NCBI RefSeq assembly: GCF_001428245.1
Contig: NZ_LMRV01000077.1
Location: 120,829 to 184,828 of the forward strand
Direction: 5' to 3'
DNA length: 64,000 nt
DNA from: Paenibacillus sp. Soil522
Lineage (GTDB): Bacteria; Bacillota; Bacilli; Paenibacillales; Paenibacillaceae
Below, piece after piece: positions 8,877 to 16,105 of this stretch (position 1 is the stretch's first letter; the number at the start of each line of letters is the position of its first letter). Position numbers and translations under genes: made by a program. Under the pieces are notes generated by a model, which saw only the letters and a program-made list of their open reading frames with translations, searched no databases and had not been told where the DNA came from.

Positions 8877-9308
8877 ATGCAGACATTCAAAGAGTTGATT
8901 GCCATTACAGATTTTTCAAAGGTATGGCAAAAGTATATTGTCCATTATTCAAATAAAAAGGACAGACTTGAAAAGTTTAGTATGCTATATGAAAAACTGA
9001 AATTGACTTTACCTGCAGATAACAAAACTAACATGTACATTTATATCAATGTGTTCCAAGAAGAAATTGATAGTGAATCGATCTTTATCAATGAGTTTGA
9101 TGAAGATGATGATTCACTCTTTTTTGACGTTAGTGGTAAGGACGACGAATGGACTGGCTACTCTATAGTGTCAAGCAAATTTAATGAATGGCTAGGCTAC
9201 TACATTAACAAGAAGTCATTAGATACTATGTCAAGTGAAAGCTTTATTGCCCATTGCCTTTGGGAAATGACGTTCTATTATGGATATGATGATACAGTGG
9301 CTAAATAA
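8877..9308 (+). CDS. Hypothetical acidic protein, DUF6557-like
   Basis: A 143-residue acidic protein with a good ribosome site (GGAGG 8 bases before ATG 8877). It contains a very acidic patch (NEFDEDDDSLFFDVSGKDDEW, about residues 62-80) and ends with ESFIAHCLWEMTFYYGYDD. That C-terminal pattern (AHCLWEMTF) and the opening MQTFKELIAITDF recall the family I know as DUF6557, which has no assigned function; this match is from memory, not a search. It follows the zinc-ribbon-like gene by 39 bases and precedes grpB by 35 bases. Confidence 0.6.
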   Translation: MQTFKELIAITDFSKVWQKYIVHYSNKKDRLEKFSMLYEKLKLTLPADNKTNMYIYINVFQEEIDSESIFINEFDEDDDSLFFDVSGKDDEWTGYSIVSSKFNEWLGYYINKKSLDTMSSESFIAHCLWEMTFYYGYDDTVAK

Positions 9309-9343
9309 AATATGGATTCAATGTAAGGATTGGAAGGTGAAAA

Positions 9344-9868
9344 ATGCGGAAAACTGAAATAGTTCCTTGGACTGAAAAATGGAATGAATTATATCATATC
9401 GAATCACGAAAAATTGCATCTGTACTAGAAGGAGAAATGATTGAGATACACCATATTGGAAGTACATCAGTCAAACAGATTGGATTTGCAAAACCAATAG
9501 TTGACATTTTGGTTGTCGTTAAGGACGTCAATAACCTTGATACATATAACGATCAGATGGAAGCCTTTGGTTATACTCCAAGGGGTGAAAATGGAATCCC
9601 CAAAAGACGCTATCTCACTAAGGGTGGTCAGCAAAGAACGCATCATGTTCATTGTCATCAGATTGGCGACGAAAGAATAGATGCTCATTTGAGTTTTAAG
9701 CAATATATGATTGAGCATCCAAACGATGCGAAATCTTACGGAGAATTAAAACAGCGACTTGCCGCAGAGTTTCCAAATGATGTTCATTTGTATCAGAGTG
9801 GCAAGGAAGAGTTTATAGATGGCTTGGTAAGAAAAGCGTTGGAATGGGTTAAGAATCAAGAGAACTGA
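9344..9868 (+). CDS. GrpB family protein (UPF0157)
   Basis: The 174-residue protein matches the GrpB/UPF0157 family, which shares the nucleotidyltransferase fold but whose reaction is not firmly known. Visible marks are the opening IVPWTEKWNELYHIE, the HHIGSTSV motif with IGFAKPIVDILVVV (the GS and paired acidic positions of the fold, about residues 39-62), HHVHCHQIGDERIDAHLSF, and the C-terminal KEEFIDGLVRKALEW. A ribosome site AAGGTG lies 6 bases before ATG 9344. It is full length for the family. Proteins of this type often sit beside small kinases or acetyltransferases in Firmicute accessory regions, as here beside an APH-like gene. Confidence 0.9.
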   Translation: MRKTEIVPWTEKWNELYHIESRKIASVLEGEMIEIHHIGSTSVKQIGFAKPIVDILVVVKDVNNLDTYNDQMEAFGYTPRGENGIPKRRYLTKGGQQRTHHVHCHQIGDERIDAHLSFKQYMIEHPNDAKSYGELKQRLAAEFPNDVHLYQSGKEEFIDGLVRKALEWVKNQEN

Positions 9869-9903
9869 AAAGGGAAAGAACGAAAAGGAAGGGAGCAATA
9901 TAG

Positions 9904-10680
9904 ATGATGAATGATCTTCCAAGCAGTGTGGCACATAAGACTATTGGGTATTCGTGGGAGAAGATAACGATTGGTGAGTCAGAAGCTAGTACCTTTTTTC
10001 TTAGAGGTAATAAAAATAATCTTTACCTAAAAGTTCAACCCAATAATGCTGTGGAAAATCTTCACCATGAAAAGGAAAGATTAGAGTGGTTACAAGGAAA
10101 GTTACCAGTTCCAGAGGTTGTTTTATATGATAAAGACGAAACAAATGAATATTTGCTTATTACAGCAGTGACAGGTGTAAATGCATCTGATAAGTCAAAC
10201 GGCAGTAATGTATCTTTAATGATAAAAGAATTATCATTGGGGCTAAGGGTGATACATGCGGTGAATATTGATGATTGTCCATTTAATCATAAATTAGATA
10301 TGAAGATTGAACAAGCAAGAGAAAGGGTACGCAAACAGCTAGTAGACGAAGAAGATTTTGATGATCTACGAAGAGGGCAAAAAGCAGTGAATTTATTTGA
10401 AAAACTTATTTCACAAATGCCCAGCAGTGAAGATTTGGTTTTCACACATGGTGATTATTGCCTTCCAAACATCATTATCCATGAAGGTAAAGTCAATGGC
10501 TTTATTGATTGGGGAAGGGCTGGTATTGCTGATAGGTATCAGGATATTGCATTGGCAGTCAGAAGCATAACCAGAAATTTCGGTAAGGAATATACAGAGG
10601 TGTTTCTTGAAGAGTATGGTCTTGCTCAAATAGATAGAACAAAGATCGAGTATTATCAACTACTAGACGAACTTTTCTAA
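9904..10680 (+). CDS. Aminoglycoside phosphotransferase, APH(3')-like
   Basis: This 258-residue protein has the APH(3') architecture: an N-terminal ATP-binding lobe with NNLYLKV (likely nucleotide-binding Lys about residue 47) and GKLPVPEVVLYD; a catalytic loop THGDYCLPNI with His182 and Asp184; a metal-binding FIDWGRAGIADRYQDIALAVRSI; and the family-typical end YYQLLDELF. APH(3') enzymes phosphorylate the 3'-OH of kanamycin-type aminoglycosides in the cytoplasm. The motifs are closer to APH(3') than to choline or homoserine kinases, but the sequence diverges from the well-known resistance types, so real activity and drug range are uncertain. It is the last gene of the AT-rich island, 35 bases after grpB. 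Confidence 0.8.
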   Translation: MMNDLPSSVAHKTIGYSWEKITIGESEASTFFLRGNKNNLYLKVQPNNAVENLHHEKERLEWLQGKLPVPEVVLYDKDETNEYLLITAVTGVNASDKSNGSNVSLMIKELSLGLRVIHAVNIDDCPFNHKLDMKIEQARERVRKQLVDEEDFDDLRRGQKAVNLFEKLISQMPSSEDLVFTHGDYCLPNIIIHEGKVNGFIDWGRAGIADRYQDIALAVRSITRNFGKEYTEVFLEEYGLAQIDRTKIEYYQLLDELF

Positions 10681-10726
10681 GGTGAAATTGCAAGTGCTAA
10701 GGTAGATAAATGAGAAGCTTCATATA

Positions 10727-10754
10727 AGCATCATCATTCGATGGTGCTTTTTTT
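10727..10754 (+). terminator. Terminator after the APH-like gene
   Basis: AGCATCATC (10727-10735) pairs with GATGGTGCT (10740-10748) with one wobble, followed by seven T. It closes the grpB/APH transcription unit. Confidence 0.85.
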
Positions 10755-11115
10755 ATGTCCATTAAAAGCCCATCAGATAGTCTTGGTTACATTATAAGTT
10801 CAGGAGAATAATTGATGTCATCGGAGACTACGCCTGCCTTTGAATGTAGTGAGAAAACAGATTAGTTTGTTGAGGTGCGTTTGAATGATCCTGTAGGCTC
10901 AAATTCAATCTCTGGCTGACTTGGCATACCTGAATCGTTGACACTGAAGATAGGCTTATGTGTACTGTAAAGGGCTTCAATAACCTCTGACTTGTATTCG
11001 TGCGTGATGGAAACTTTCATATCACCTGCGAAGATCAACAGGTTCATCTTGTTCTTATCAAGCTGCTTGTTAACAGCATTGACCTTGCCCCGAATAGATG
11101 GACACGAAGAAAATG
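10755..11115 (-). other. Intergenic stretch with a possible degraded reading frame
   Basis: On the minus strand an open frame runs from about 11110 down to 10862 with no usable start codon ahead of the internal ATG at 11045-11047. It encodes stretches such as KVNAVNKQLDKNKMNLLIF and THKPIFSVNDSG. I do not recognise the family; it may be the tail of a gene cut off when the FadR-type gene came to lie next to it. The remainder (10755-10861) shows nothing I can support. Confidence 0.2.
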
Positions 11116-11784
11116 TTACTTCTTTAATGCTTCAAGCATGTCGCAGATATGACTATGCATGAGTTGACTTGCCTGCTCACTGTGTCGTTCCTCAATGGCG
11201 ATCGCAATTAAGATGTGATAATTGGATGCTTTGGTACGCATATGAGGCAAGGTGTTTGTCTGCTTGCGACCTTCGGAGAGAAGGGGATAGATTGACTCCA
11301 GCATGCGAAATAGGACAGGGTGCTGTGCTGATTCTGCAATGAGATGATGGAAGGAAAGATCGGTATCTAGATATGGACCCCCTTCTTCCATCTGGTTAAC
11401 CATAGAGTCAGCCAGCGCACGAAGCTGCATGACTTGGGAGCGCGTAGCATGCTCTGCACTTAAGGCAGCCAGTTTGGGTTCAATGAGCAGTCTTGCTTCC
11501 AGTAATTTGACGAGAGAAATATCCCCCAGTTCCTTAAGGTCTGCAGTAGGGTCTTCCAACAATAATGGATCGTTACGTACATACATTCCCCGTCCATGTT
11601 CGATACTGACATTTCCTTGGCTTTCCAGAGTCCGCAGCGCTTCTCTTACAGTGGATACACTAACAGCCAGGTCCTTAGAGATCTCTTGCAACGTTGGTAT
11701 ACGTGATCCGGGCGGCCATTCCCCACTAATAATTTTCTGTTTAAGTACATCTATTGTCATTGCAAAGGTCGTTTTTTTCATCAT
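11116..11784 (-). CDS. GntR/FadR-type transcriptional regulator
   Basis: The 222-residue protein has an N-terminal winged helix-turn-helix of the GntR type (LKQKIISGEWPPGSRIPTL, then LAVSVSTVREALRTLESQG, about residues 10-60) and a C-terminal all-helical FCD effector domain (about 85-215) with ARLLIEPKLAALSAEHAT and the metal/ligand His positions in DLSFHHLIAESA and HILIAIAIEERH. FadR-type regulators of this kind usually bind sugar acids. It is read divergently from the aldolase/dehydratase genes, with palindromes between them, so it probably represses that operon and is relieved by galactonate or a related acid. ATG 11784 follows AGGGGATT on the minus strand; ATG 11781 is an alternative. Confidence 0.92.
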   Translation of the reverse strand: MMKKTTFAMTIDVLKQKIISGEWPPGSRIPTLQEISKDLAVSVSTVREALRTLESQGNVSIEHGRGMYVRNDPLLLEDPTADLKELGDISLVKLLEARLLIEPKLAALSAEHATRSQVMQLRALADSMVNQMEEGGPYLDTDLSFHHLIAESAQHPVLFRMLESIYPLLSEGRKQTNTLPHMRTKASNYHILIAIAIEERHSEQASQLMHSHICDMLEALKK

Positions 11785-11860
11785 AACAATCCCCTGTGTA
11801 TCTTCATATTAGGTTTATATTAACATAATCGGACAAGCATCTCCTAATCGTATTTAATTA

Positions 11861-11889
11861 TTGACATCTAGAAATAAAGATACTATGAT
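11861..11889 (+). promoter_or_regulatory. Strong sigma-A promoter of the sugar-acid operon
   Basis: TTGACA (11861-11866) and TATGAT (11884-11889) are separated by 17 bases, an almost perfect vegetative promoter pointing towards the aldolase and dehydratase genes. Such a strong promoter implies tight repression by another factor, most likely the divergent FadR-type regulator. Confidence 0.8.
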
Positions 11890-11961
11890 ACCTTCATAAA
11901 GATCAGATCATTAGTTAATAAAATGTGACTAAACGAAATATTATATGTAATATCCTATTAT

Positions 11962-12017
11962 TAGATCGGATCTATAGATGTTAATATTAGATCTATTATA
12001 TATAGATATGATCTATA
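11962..12017 (+). promoter_or_regulatory. Cluster of three palindromic operator candidates
   Basis: Three related palindromes share the AGATC/GATCT core: TAGATC-G-GATCTA (11962-11974), TAGATCTA (11988-11995) and TATAGAT-ATG-ATCTATA (12001-12017). They lie between the consensus promoter and the first ribosome site of the operon, where a bound repressor would block transcription. GntR/FadR proteins bind short palindromes of this kind as dimers, so these are the likely sites of the divergent regulator. This is inference from position and symmetry. Confidence 0.65.
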
Positions 12018-12056
12018 AAAAGAGTGCCTGTCGTTGTAACTGAGGAGGAGGATAGG

Positions 12057-12113
12057 ATGGAAGTCGTAACTTTTGGAGATTCCATGGTTCTGTTTGAGGT
12101 GGAAGTATCATGA
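12057..12113 (+). pseudogene. Remnant of a PfkB-type 2-keto-3-deoxy sugar-acid kinase
   Basis: A strong ribosome site (GAGGAGGAGG) leads into ATG 12057 and an 18-residue peptide that begins MEVVTFGDSMVLFE and stops at TGA 12111-12113. The opening is what I expect at the N-terminus of KdgK-type PfkB kinases. The remaining 300 or so residues are absent; the frame runs directly into the aldolase gene, whose ATG (12110) overlaps the stop. The simplest reading is a deletion that removed the kinase but kept its start, which may now drive translation of the aldolase by coupling. Confidence 0.65.
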
Positions 12114-12754
12114 ACAAAAAGGAACAGCTGCAGCAGTTAAAGGATTCCGGCATCGTTGCAGTCATTCGTAGGCCTCCGTATAACAAGGTCATTCAGATTA
12201 CGGACGCGCTGGTTTCAGGCGGCGTAGGAGCGCTGGAGGTTACGGTTGATACAGACAGGGCATATGAAATTATTGCTCAGTTGAAAGAGAGATATGAAGG
12301 TAAAGCCCTAGTTGGCGCAGGTACAGTATTAGATGAACAAACAGCGAAGGCAGCGATCGAAGCTGGAGCTGATTTTATATTCTCTCCGATCCTGGATGAA
12401 GCTACGATCCGTCTAACCAATCAATATGAAAGGATCTCGATTCCAGGGGTCATGACGCCGACAGAAATCGCGAAGGGGTATCAATACGGAGCAGACATGC
12501 TTAAAATTTTCCCGGGCTCCTCATTGGGTGTCAACTATATAAAAGAGCTATCGGCTCCACTTGGACATATTCCGATGATGCCAACGGGTGGAGTTACTTT
12601 GGACAATGTAGGCCCATTTATTCGCGCAGGTGCCGTGGCCGTCGGAATAGGGACTTCATTAACGGACAAGAGAGCGATTGAAGAAGAACGGTACGATGTG
12701 CTTACAGATTTAGCTCGACAATTCAGACTGGAAATCAAAAAAGCCAGAGAATAG
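12110..12754 (+). CDS. eda: 2-dehydro-3-deoxy-phosphogluconate/galactonate aldolase (KDPG aldolase family)
   Basis: The 214-residue protein is a class I KDPG/KDPGal-type aldolase, cleaving 2-keto-3-deoxy-6-phospho sugar acids to pyruvate and glyceraldehyde 3-phosphate. Seen are GIVAVIRR at the N-terminus, ALEVTVDT with the general acid/base Glu43, GAGTVLDE, FIFSPILDE, the Schiff-base Lys132 in DMLKIFPGSSLG, and the phosphate-binding MPTGGVTLDN and GIGTSLT. ATG 12110 overlaps the stop of the kinase remnant. Next to a galactonate dehydratase, its natural substrate may be the galacto epimer (the DgoA role); substrate stereochemistry cannot be read here. Confidence 0.92.
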   Translation: MNKKEQLQQLKDSGIVAVIRRPPYNKVIQITDALVSGGVGALEVTVDTDRAYEIIAQLKERYEGKALVGAGTVLDEQTAKAAIEAGADFIFSPILDEATIRLTNQYERISIPGVMTPTEIAKGYQYGADMLKIFPGSSLGVNYIKELSAPLGHIPMMPTGGVTLDNVGPFIRAGAVAVGIGTSLTDKRAIEEERYDVLTDLARQFRLEIKKARE

Positions 12755-12767
12755 GGAGAGGGTAAAT

Positions 12768-13919
12768 TTGAAAATTACAAAGTTTGAGACTTTTATCGTA
12801 CCACCCCGGTGGCTGTTCTTGAAAATTGAAACGGATGAAGGAATAGTTGGATGGGGAGAGCCCGTAATTGAAGGCAAAGCTCATACGGTACAAGCGGCTG
12901 TAGATGAGCTCATGGATCTGTTAATCGGGAAAGATCCGCTTCGCATTGAAGATCATTGGCAAGTGATGTACCGTGGCGGGTTCTACCGTGGCGGATCAAT
13001 ACTGATGAGTGCTATAGCCGGGATCGATCAGGCGTTGTGGGATATTAAAGGAAAATATTTCGATGCCCCAATCTATCAGTTGCTTGGCGGGGCATGCCGG
13101 GATTCGATGCGTGTGTATTCCTGGATCGGCGGGGATCGACCGAGTGACGTTGGACAAGCGGCATTGGAGAAGCAACAGGCTGGCTTTACAGCGATTAAGA
13201 TGAACGCTACGGAAGAGATGCAATATATTGATAGCTATCAAAAGGTGGATCAGGTCGTGGAAAGGCTAGCAGCGATCCGTGCTGCCACTGGTCCAGACTT
13301 TGGCATCGGTGTAGATTTTCACGGCCGTATTCATAAACCAATGGCGAAGGTGCTTGCCAAAGCATTAGATCCTTACAGACTGATGTTTATCGAAGAACCC
13401 GTGCTTCCGGAAAATAACGAGGCACTCCGAGATATTGCCAATCATACAAGCACGCCGATTGCGACGGGTGAAAGAATGTTCTCACGCTGGGATTTCAAAT
13501 CATTACTGGAAGATGGCTATGTGGATATTATTCAACCAGATTTATCGCATGCAGGCGGCATTACAGAGTGTAAGAAAATCTTCGCGATGGCGGAGGCTTA
13601 TGATGTTGCAATAGCCCCTCATTGCCCTCTAGGCCCTATTGCACTTGCTGCCTGTCTGCAAGTTGACGCAACAGCTCACAATGCGGTAATTCAGGAACAG
13701 AGCCTCGGGATTCATTATAACCAAGGAAATGATCTGCTGGATTATGTAACGGACCCTGGCGTATTCTCCTACGAGGATGGGTATGTGAAGATTCCGCAGG
13801 GCCCGGGACTTGGTATTACAGTTAATGAGGAGTACGTCCGTAGAATGGCGTCGGAATCCTCGCACCGGTGGAGAAATCCGATTTGGAGACATAAGGACGG
13901 ATCGGTGGCCGAATGGTAG
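12768..13919 (+). CDS. dgoD: D-galactonate dehydratase
   Basis: The 383-residue enzyme belongs to the enolase superfamily and matches DgoD, which dehydrates D-galactonate to 2-keto-3-deoxy-galactonate. The key residues fall at the same numbers as in the E. coli enzyme: Asp183 and His185 in GVDFHGR, Glu209 in FIEEPVLPE, then ATGERMFSRWDF and the catalytic His in APHCPLGPIALAA. The opening MKITKFETFIVPPRWLFLKIETDEGIVGWGEP is also typical. It starts at TTG 12768 behind GGGAGAGGG (12754-12762), 13 bases after the aldolase stop, so the two are co-transcribed. The kinase that should act between their products is only a remnant here. Confidence 0.95.
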   Translation: MKITKFETFIVPPRWLFLKIETDEGIVGWGEPVIEGKAHTVQAAVDELMDLLIGKDPLRIEDHWQVMYRGGFYRGGSILMSAIAGIDQALWDIKGKYFDAPIYQLLGGACRDSMRVYSWIGGDRPSDVGQAALEKQQAGFTAIKMNATEEMQYIDSYQKVDQVVERLAAIRAATGPDFGIGVDFHGRIHKPMAKVLAKALDPYRLMFIEEPVLPENNEALRDIANHTSTPIATGERMFSRWDFKSLLEDGYVDIIQPDLSHAGGITECKKIFAMAEAYDVAIAPHCPLGPIALAACLQVDATAHNAVIQEQSLGIHYNQGNDLLDYVTDPGVFSYEDGYVKIPQGPGLGITVNEEYVRRMASESSHRWRNPIWRHKDGSVAEW

Positions 13920-13948
13920 AGCAGAAGAGCCGCATCATTTGAATATTA

Positions 13949-13991
13949 GAGGCTTCTCACGAGATCACCAACTCGTGAGAAGCCTCTTTTT
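13949..13991 (+). terminator. Terminator of the eda-dgoD operon
   Basis: GAGGCTTCTCACGAG (13949-13963) and CTCGTGAGAAGCCTC (13972-13986) form a perfect 15-pair stem with an 8-base loop, followed by five T. Confidence 0.95.
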
Positions 13992-14166
13992 ATGTTCCTG
14001 ACGACATGTTCGTATATATTGCCTTTTTTAGCAGCGATACCCGAAAAGTAGTCAATTTGCATCGTGAAGAAGTAAAAATAACGTCACATAAGACATCCCC
14101 GTTTTCACTATAATAAGGACAGCTCCACTAGTTATTATTTAATCTAATGAATTTGAGGTGCTTATC

Positions 14167-15105
14167 ATGGAGACTTCATCACGTGCGGCAGTAAACCGCA
14201 GCTTGGATAAGCAAAGAAGAGTACGCTCGCTGCAAAGCGGGGAGACATTGTCAGGCTGGCTGTTCGTCAGCCCGATGCTTATCGGCGTATTTATTCTGGT
14301 GCTGCTCCCGATTCTGGCTACGATCGTGCTAAGCTTTGCGGATTGGAATTTCGTGCAGGGCTGGAACGGTATCGACTGGGTCGGATTTGGGAATTTCGAG
14401 AAGCTGCTGCATGATTCGCAATTTTTGCGGTCGGTGCGCAACAATTTTCTGTTTCTGTTATCGGTCCCCATTTATATGATCATTTCAATGGTACTGGCAG
14501 TCATTATTGACCGTCACGTATATTTGAAAGGTTACTTCAAAGTAGCGTATTTTATGCCTTATATCTCTAGCATAGTAGCCGTTGCAGTCGTATGGCAGGT
14601 ACTGTTCCAGCCCTCCTACGGACCGATTAATCAGTTTTTGAAAACAATCGGCATCACCAATCCGCCAATGTGGATCGCCGATCCGCATTACGCGCTGATT
14701 TCGATCATGATGATCGTCGTCTGGACTTCAATCGGCTTCAATATGATCATTTATATTGCCGGTCTGCAAGCAATTCCAAAGGACCTGTACGAAGCGGCAG
14801 ATATTGACGGAGCGAATGGTTGGACCAAATTTGCGAGAATCACGTTCCCGCTGCTCTCGCCGACGTCCTTCTTCCTGCTTGTAACGGGTATTATCTCGAC
14901 GTTCAAGGTGTTTGACATCATTGCGGTCATGACGCAGGGCGGACCGATCGGCTCTACCTCGCTTATGGTATGGTACTTATACGACACGGCATTCGTCAAT
15001 CTAAAAGTCGGCTATGCTTCATCCATTGCAGCCGTGCTCTTCCTGTTTGTCTTACTGATTACATTCGGGCAATGGGCGGCACAGAAGCGATGGGTAAACT
15101 ACTAA
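14167..15105 (+). CDS. Sugar ABC transporter permease (MalF/UgpA type)
   Basis: A roughly 312-residue membrane protein with six predicted helices, beginning GWLFVSPMLIGVFILVLLPI. The cytoplasmic EAA loop that contacts the ATPase is clear: YEAADIDGANGWTKFARITFPLL. It forms the translocation channel for an oligosaccharide with the permease downstream. ATG 14167 is chosen over GTG 14158 because TGAGGTG (14154-14160) gives suitable spacing. A TATAAT at 14109-14114 may belong to its promoter. It is the first gene of an importer set (permease, permease, binding protein) followed by a two-component system. No ATP-binding subunit is encoded nearby. Confidence 0.92.
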   Translation: METSSRAAVNRSLDKQRRVRSLQSGETLSGWLFVSPMLIGVFILVLLPILATIVLSFADWNFVQGWNGIDWVGFGNFEKLLHDSQFLRSVRNNFLFLLSVPIYMIISMVLAVIIDRHVYLKGYFKVAYFMPYISSIVAVAVVWQVLFQPSYGPINQFLKTIGITNPPMWIADPHYALISIMMIVVWTSIGFNMIIYIAGLQAIPKDLYEAADIDGANGWTKFARITFPLLSPTSFFLLVTGIISTFKVFDIIAVMTQGGPIGSTSLMVWYLYDTAFVNLKVGYASSIAAVLFLFVLLITFGQWAAQKRWVNY

Positions 15106-15126
15106 TTATGAAAGGAGCGGCACATT

Positions 15127-15969
15127 ATGTCGACAACTAAAGAAGGCTTCAGCTGGCGAAAGGGCATACTAACGGTGATCATGCTTGGAGTCAGCGTTCT
15201 CTTCCTGCTTCCTTTCATCTGGATGCTGGTCACCTCCTTTAAGGTGGAGAAAGATGTATTTGTTTATCCGATTCAGTGGATTCCGAGACAGTGGAATGCG
15301 ATCCAAAACTATAAAGACGTATGGGTTGGCGACTATCCGTTCTGGAAATATTATCTCAATTCCGTTAAGGTTGGACTGACCACTACGGTAATATCGTCTA
15401 TCGTCTCGGCGCTTGCAGCTTACGGCTTTTCAAAAATTCAATTCAAAGGCAGCAATTATTTGTTTCTCATCGTTCTTGCTACGTATATGGTACCGAGCCA
15501 AGCCATTCTTATTCCGCAATTTATTTTGTATCGCCAAATTGGATTGTTTGACAGCCTCTGGGGTCTGATTTTGCTAGGCAGCTTTAGTGTACTCGGCACG
15601 TTCATGCTCCGGCAATTTTTCATGGGCGTACACCATGAATTCATTGAATCGGCCAAAATGGACGGTGCGAACCATTTCCGGATTTTCTGGAGCATCGGCC
15701 TGCCGCTCGTCAAGCCTGCTGTTGCGACGTATGCGATTTTGCGTTTCATTTGGACGTGGAACGACTATCAAGGCCCGCTCATTTTCCTCCGGAGCGACCA
15801 TTTGTTCACGATACCGCTGGCGATGCAGAAGTTCACCTCGCTGAGCGGCGAATTTTACTCGCTGATCATGGCGGCCGCGGTCTCGGCGATCCTGCCTCTG
15901 CTGATCGTGTTCATCATCGGACAGAAGAGCGTCATCGAAGGTATCGCGCTTGGCGGCGTCAAAGGATAA
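15127..15969 (+). CDS. Sugar ABC transporter permease (MalG type)
   Basis: A 280-residue inner-membrane protein with six helices: the first is GILTVIMLGVSVLFLLPFIW, and the C-terminal end is the typical KSVIEGIALGGVKG. The EAA loop reads FIESAKMDGANHFRIFWSIGLPLVKPA. It pairs with the permease 21 bases upstream to form the channel of a carbohydrate importer of the CUT1 class. AAAGGAGCGG lies shortly before ATG 15127. Confidence 0.93.
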   Translation: MSTTKEGFSWRKGILTVIMLGVSVLFLLPFIWMLVTSFKVEKDVFVYPIQWIPRQWNAIQNYKDVWVGDYPFWKYYLNSVKVGLTTTVISSIVSALAAYGFSKIQFKGSNYLFLIVLATYMVPSQAILIPQFILYRQIGLFDSLWGLILLGSFSVLGTFMLRQFFMGVHHEFIESAKMDGANHFRIFWSIGLPLVKPAVATYAILRFIWTWNDYQGPLIFLRSDHLFTIPLAMQKFTSLSGEFYSLIMAAAVSAILPLLIVFIIGQKSVIEGIALGGVKG

Positions 15970-16105
15970 GGATGCAGCGGCAAAGAAGTCGATTTCGTTT
16001 CAAAAAAGTAAAAATTGTTTCATCCTAACGGATTTATTGCTCTCTATAATGTAAACTATCAAGTCCGAAACATACTAAGGGAATGAAACGGGAGGGTCAA
16101 CAGAA

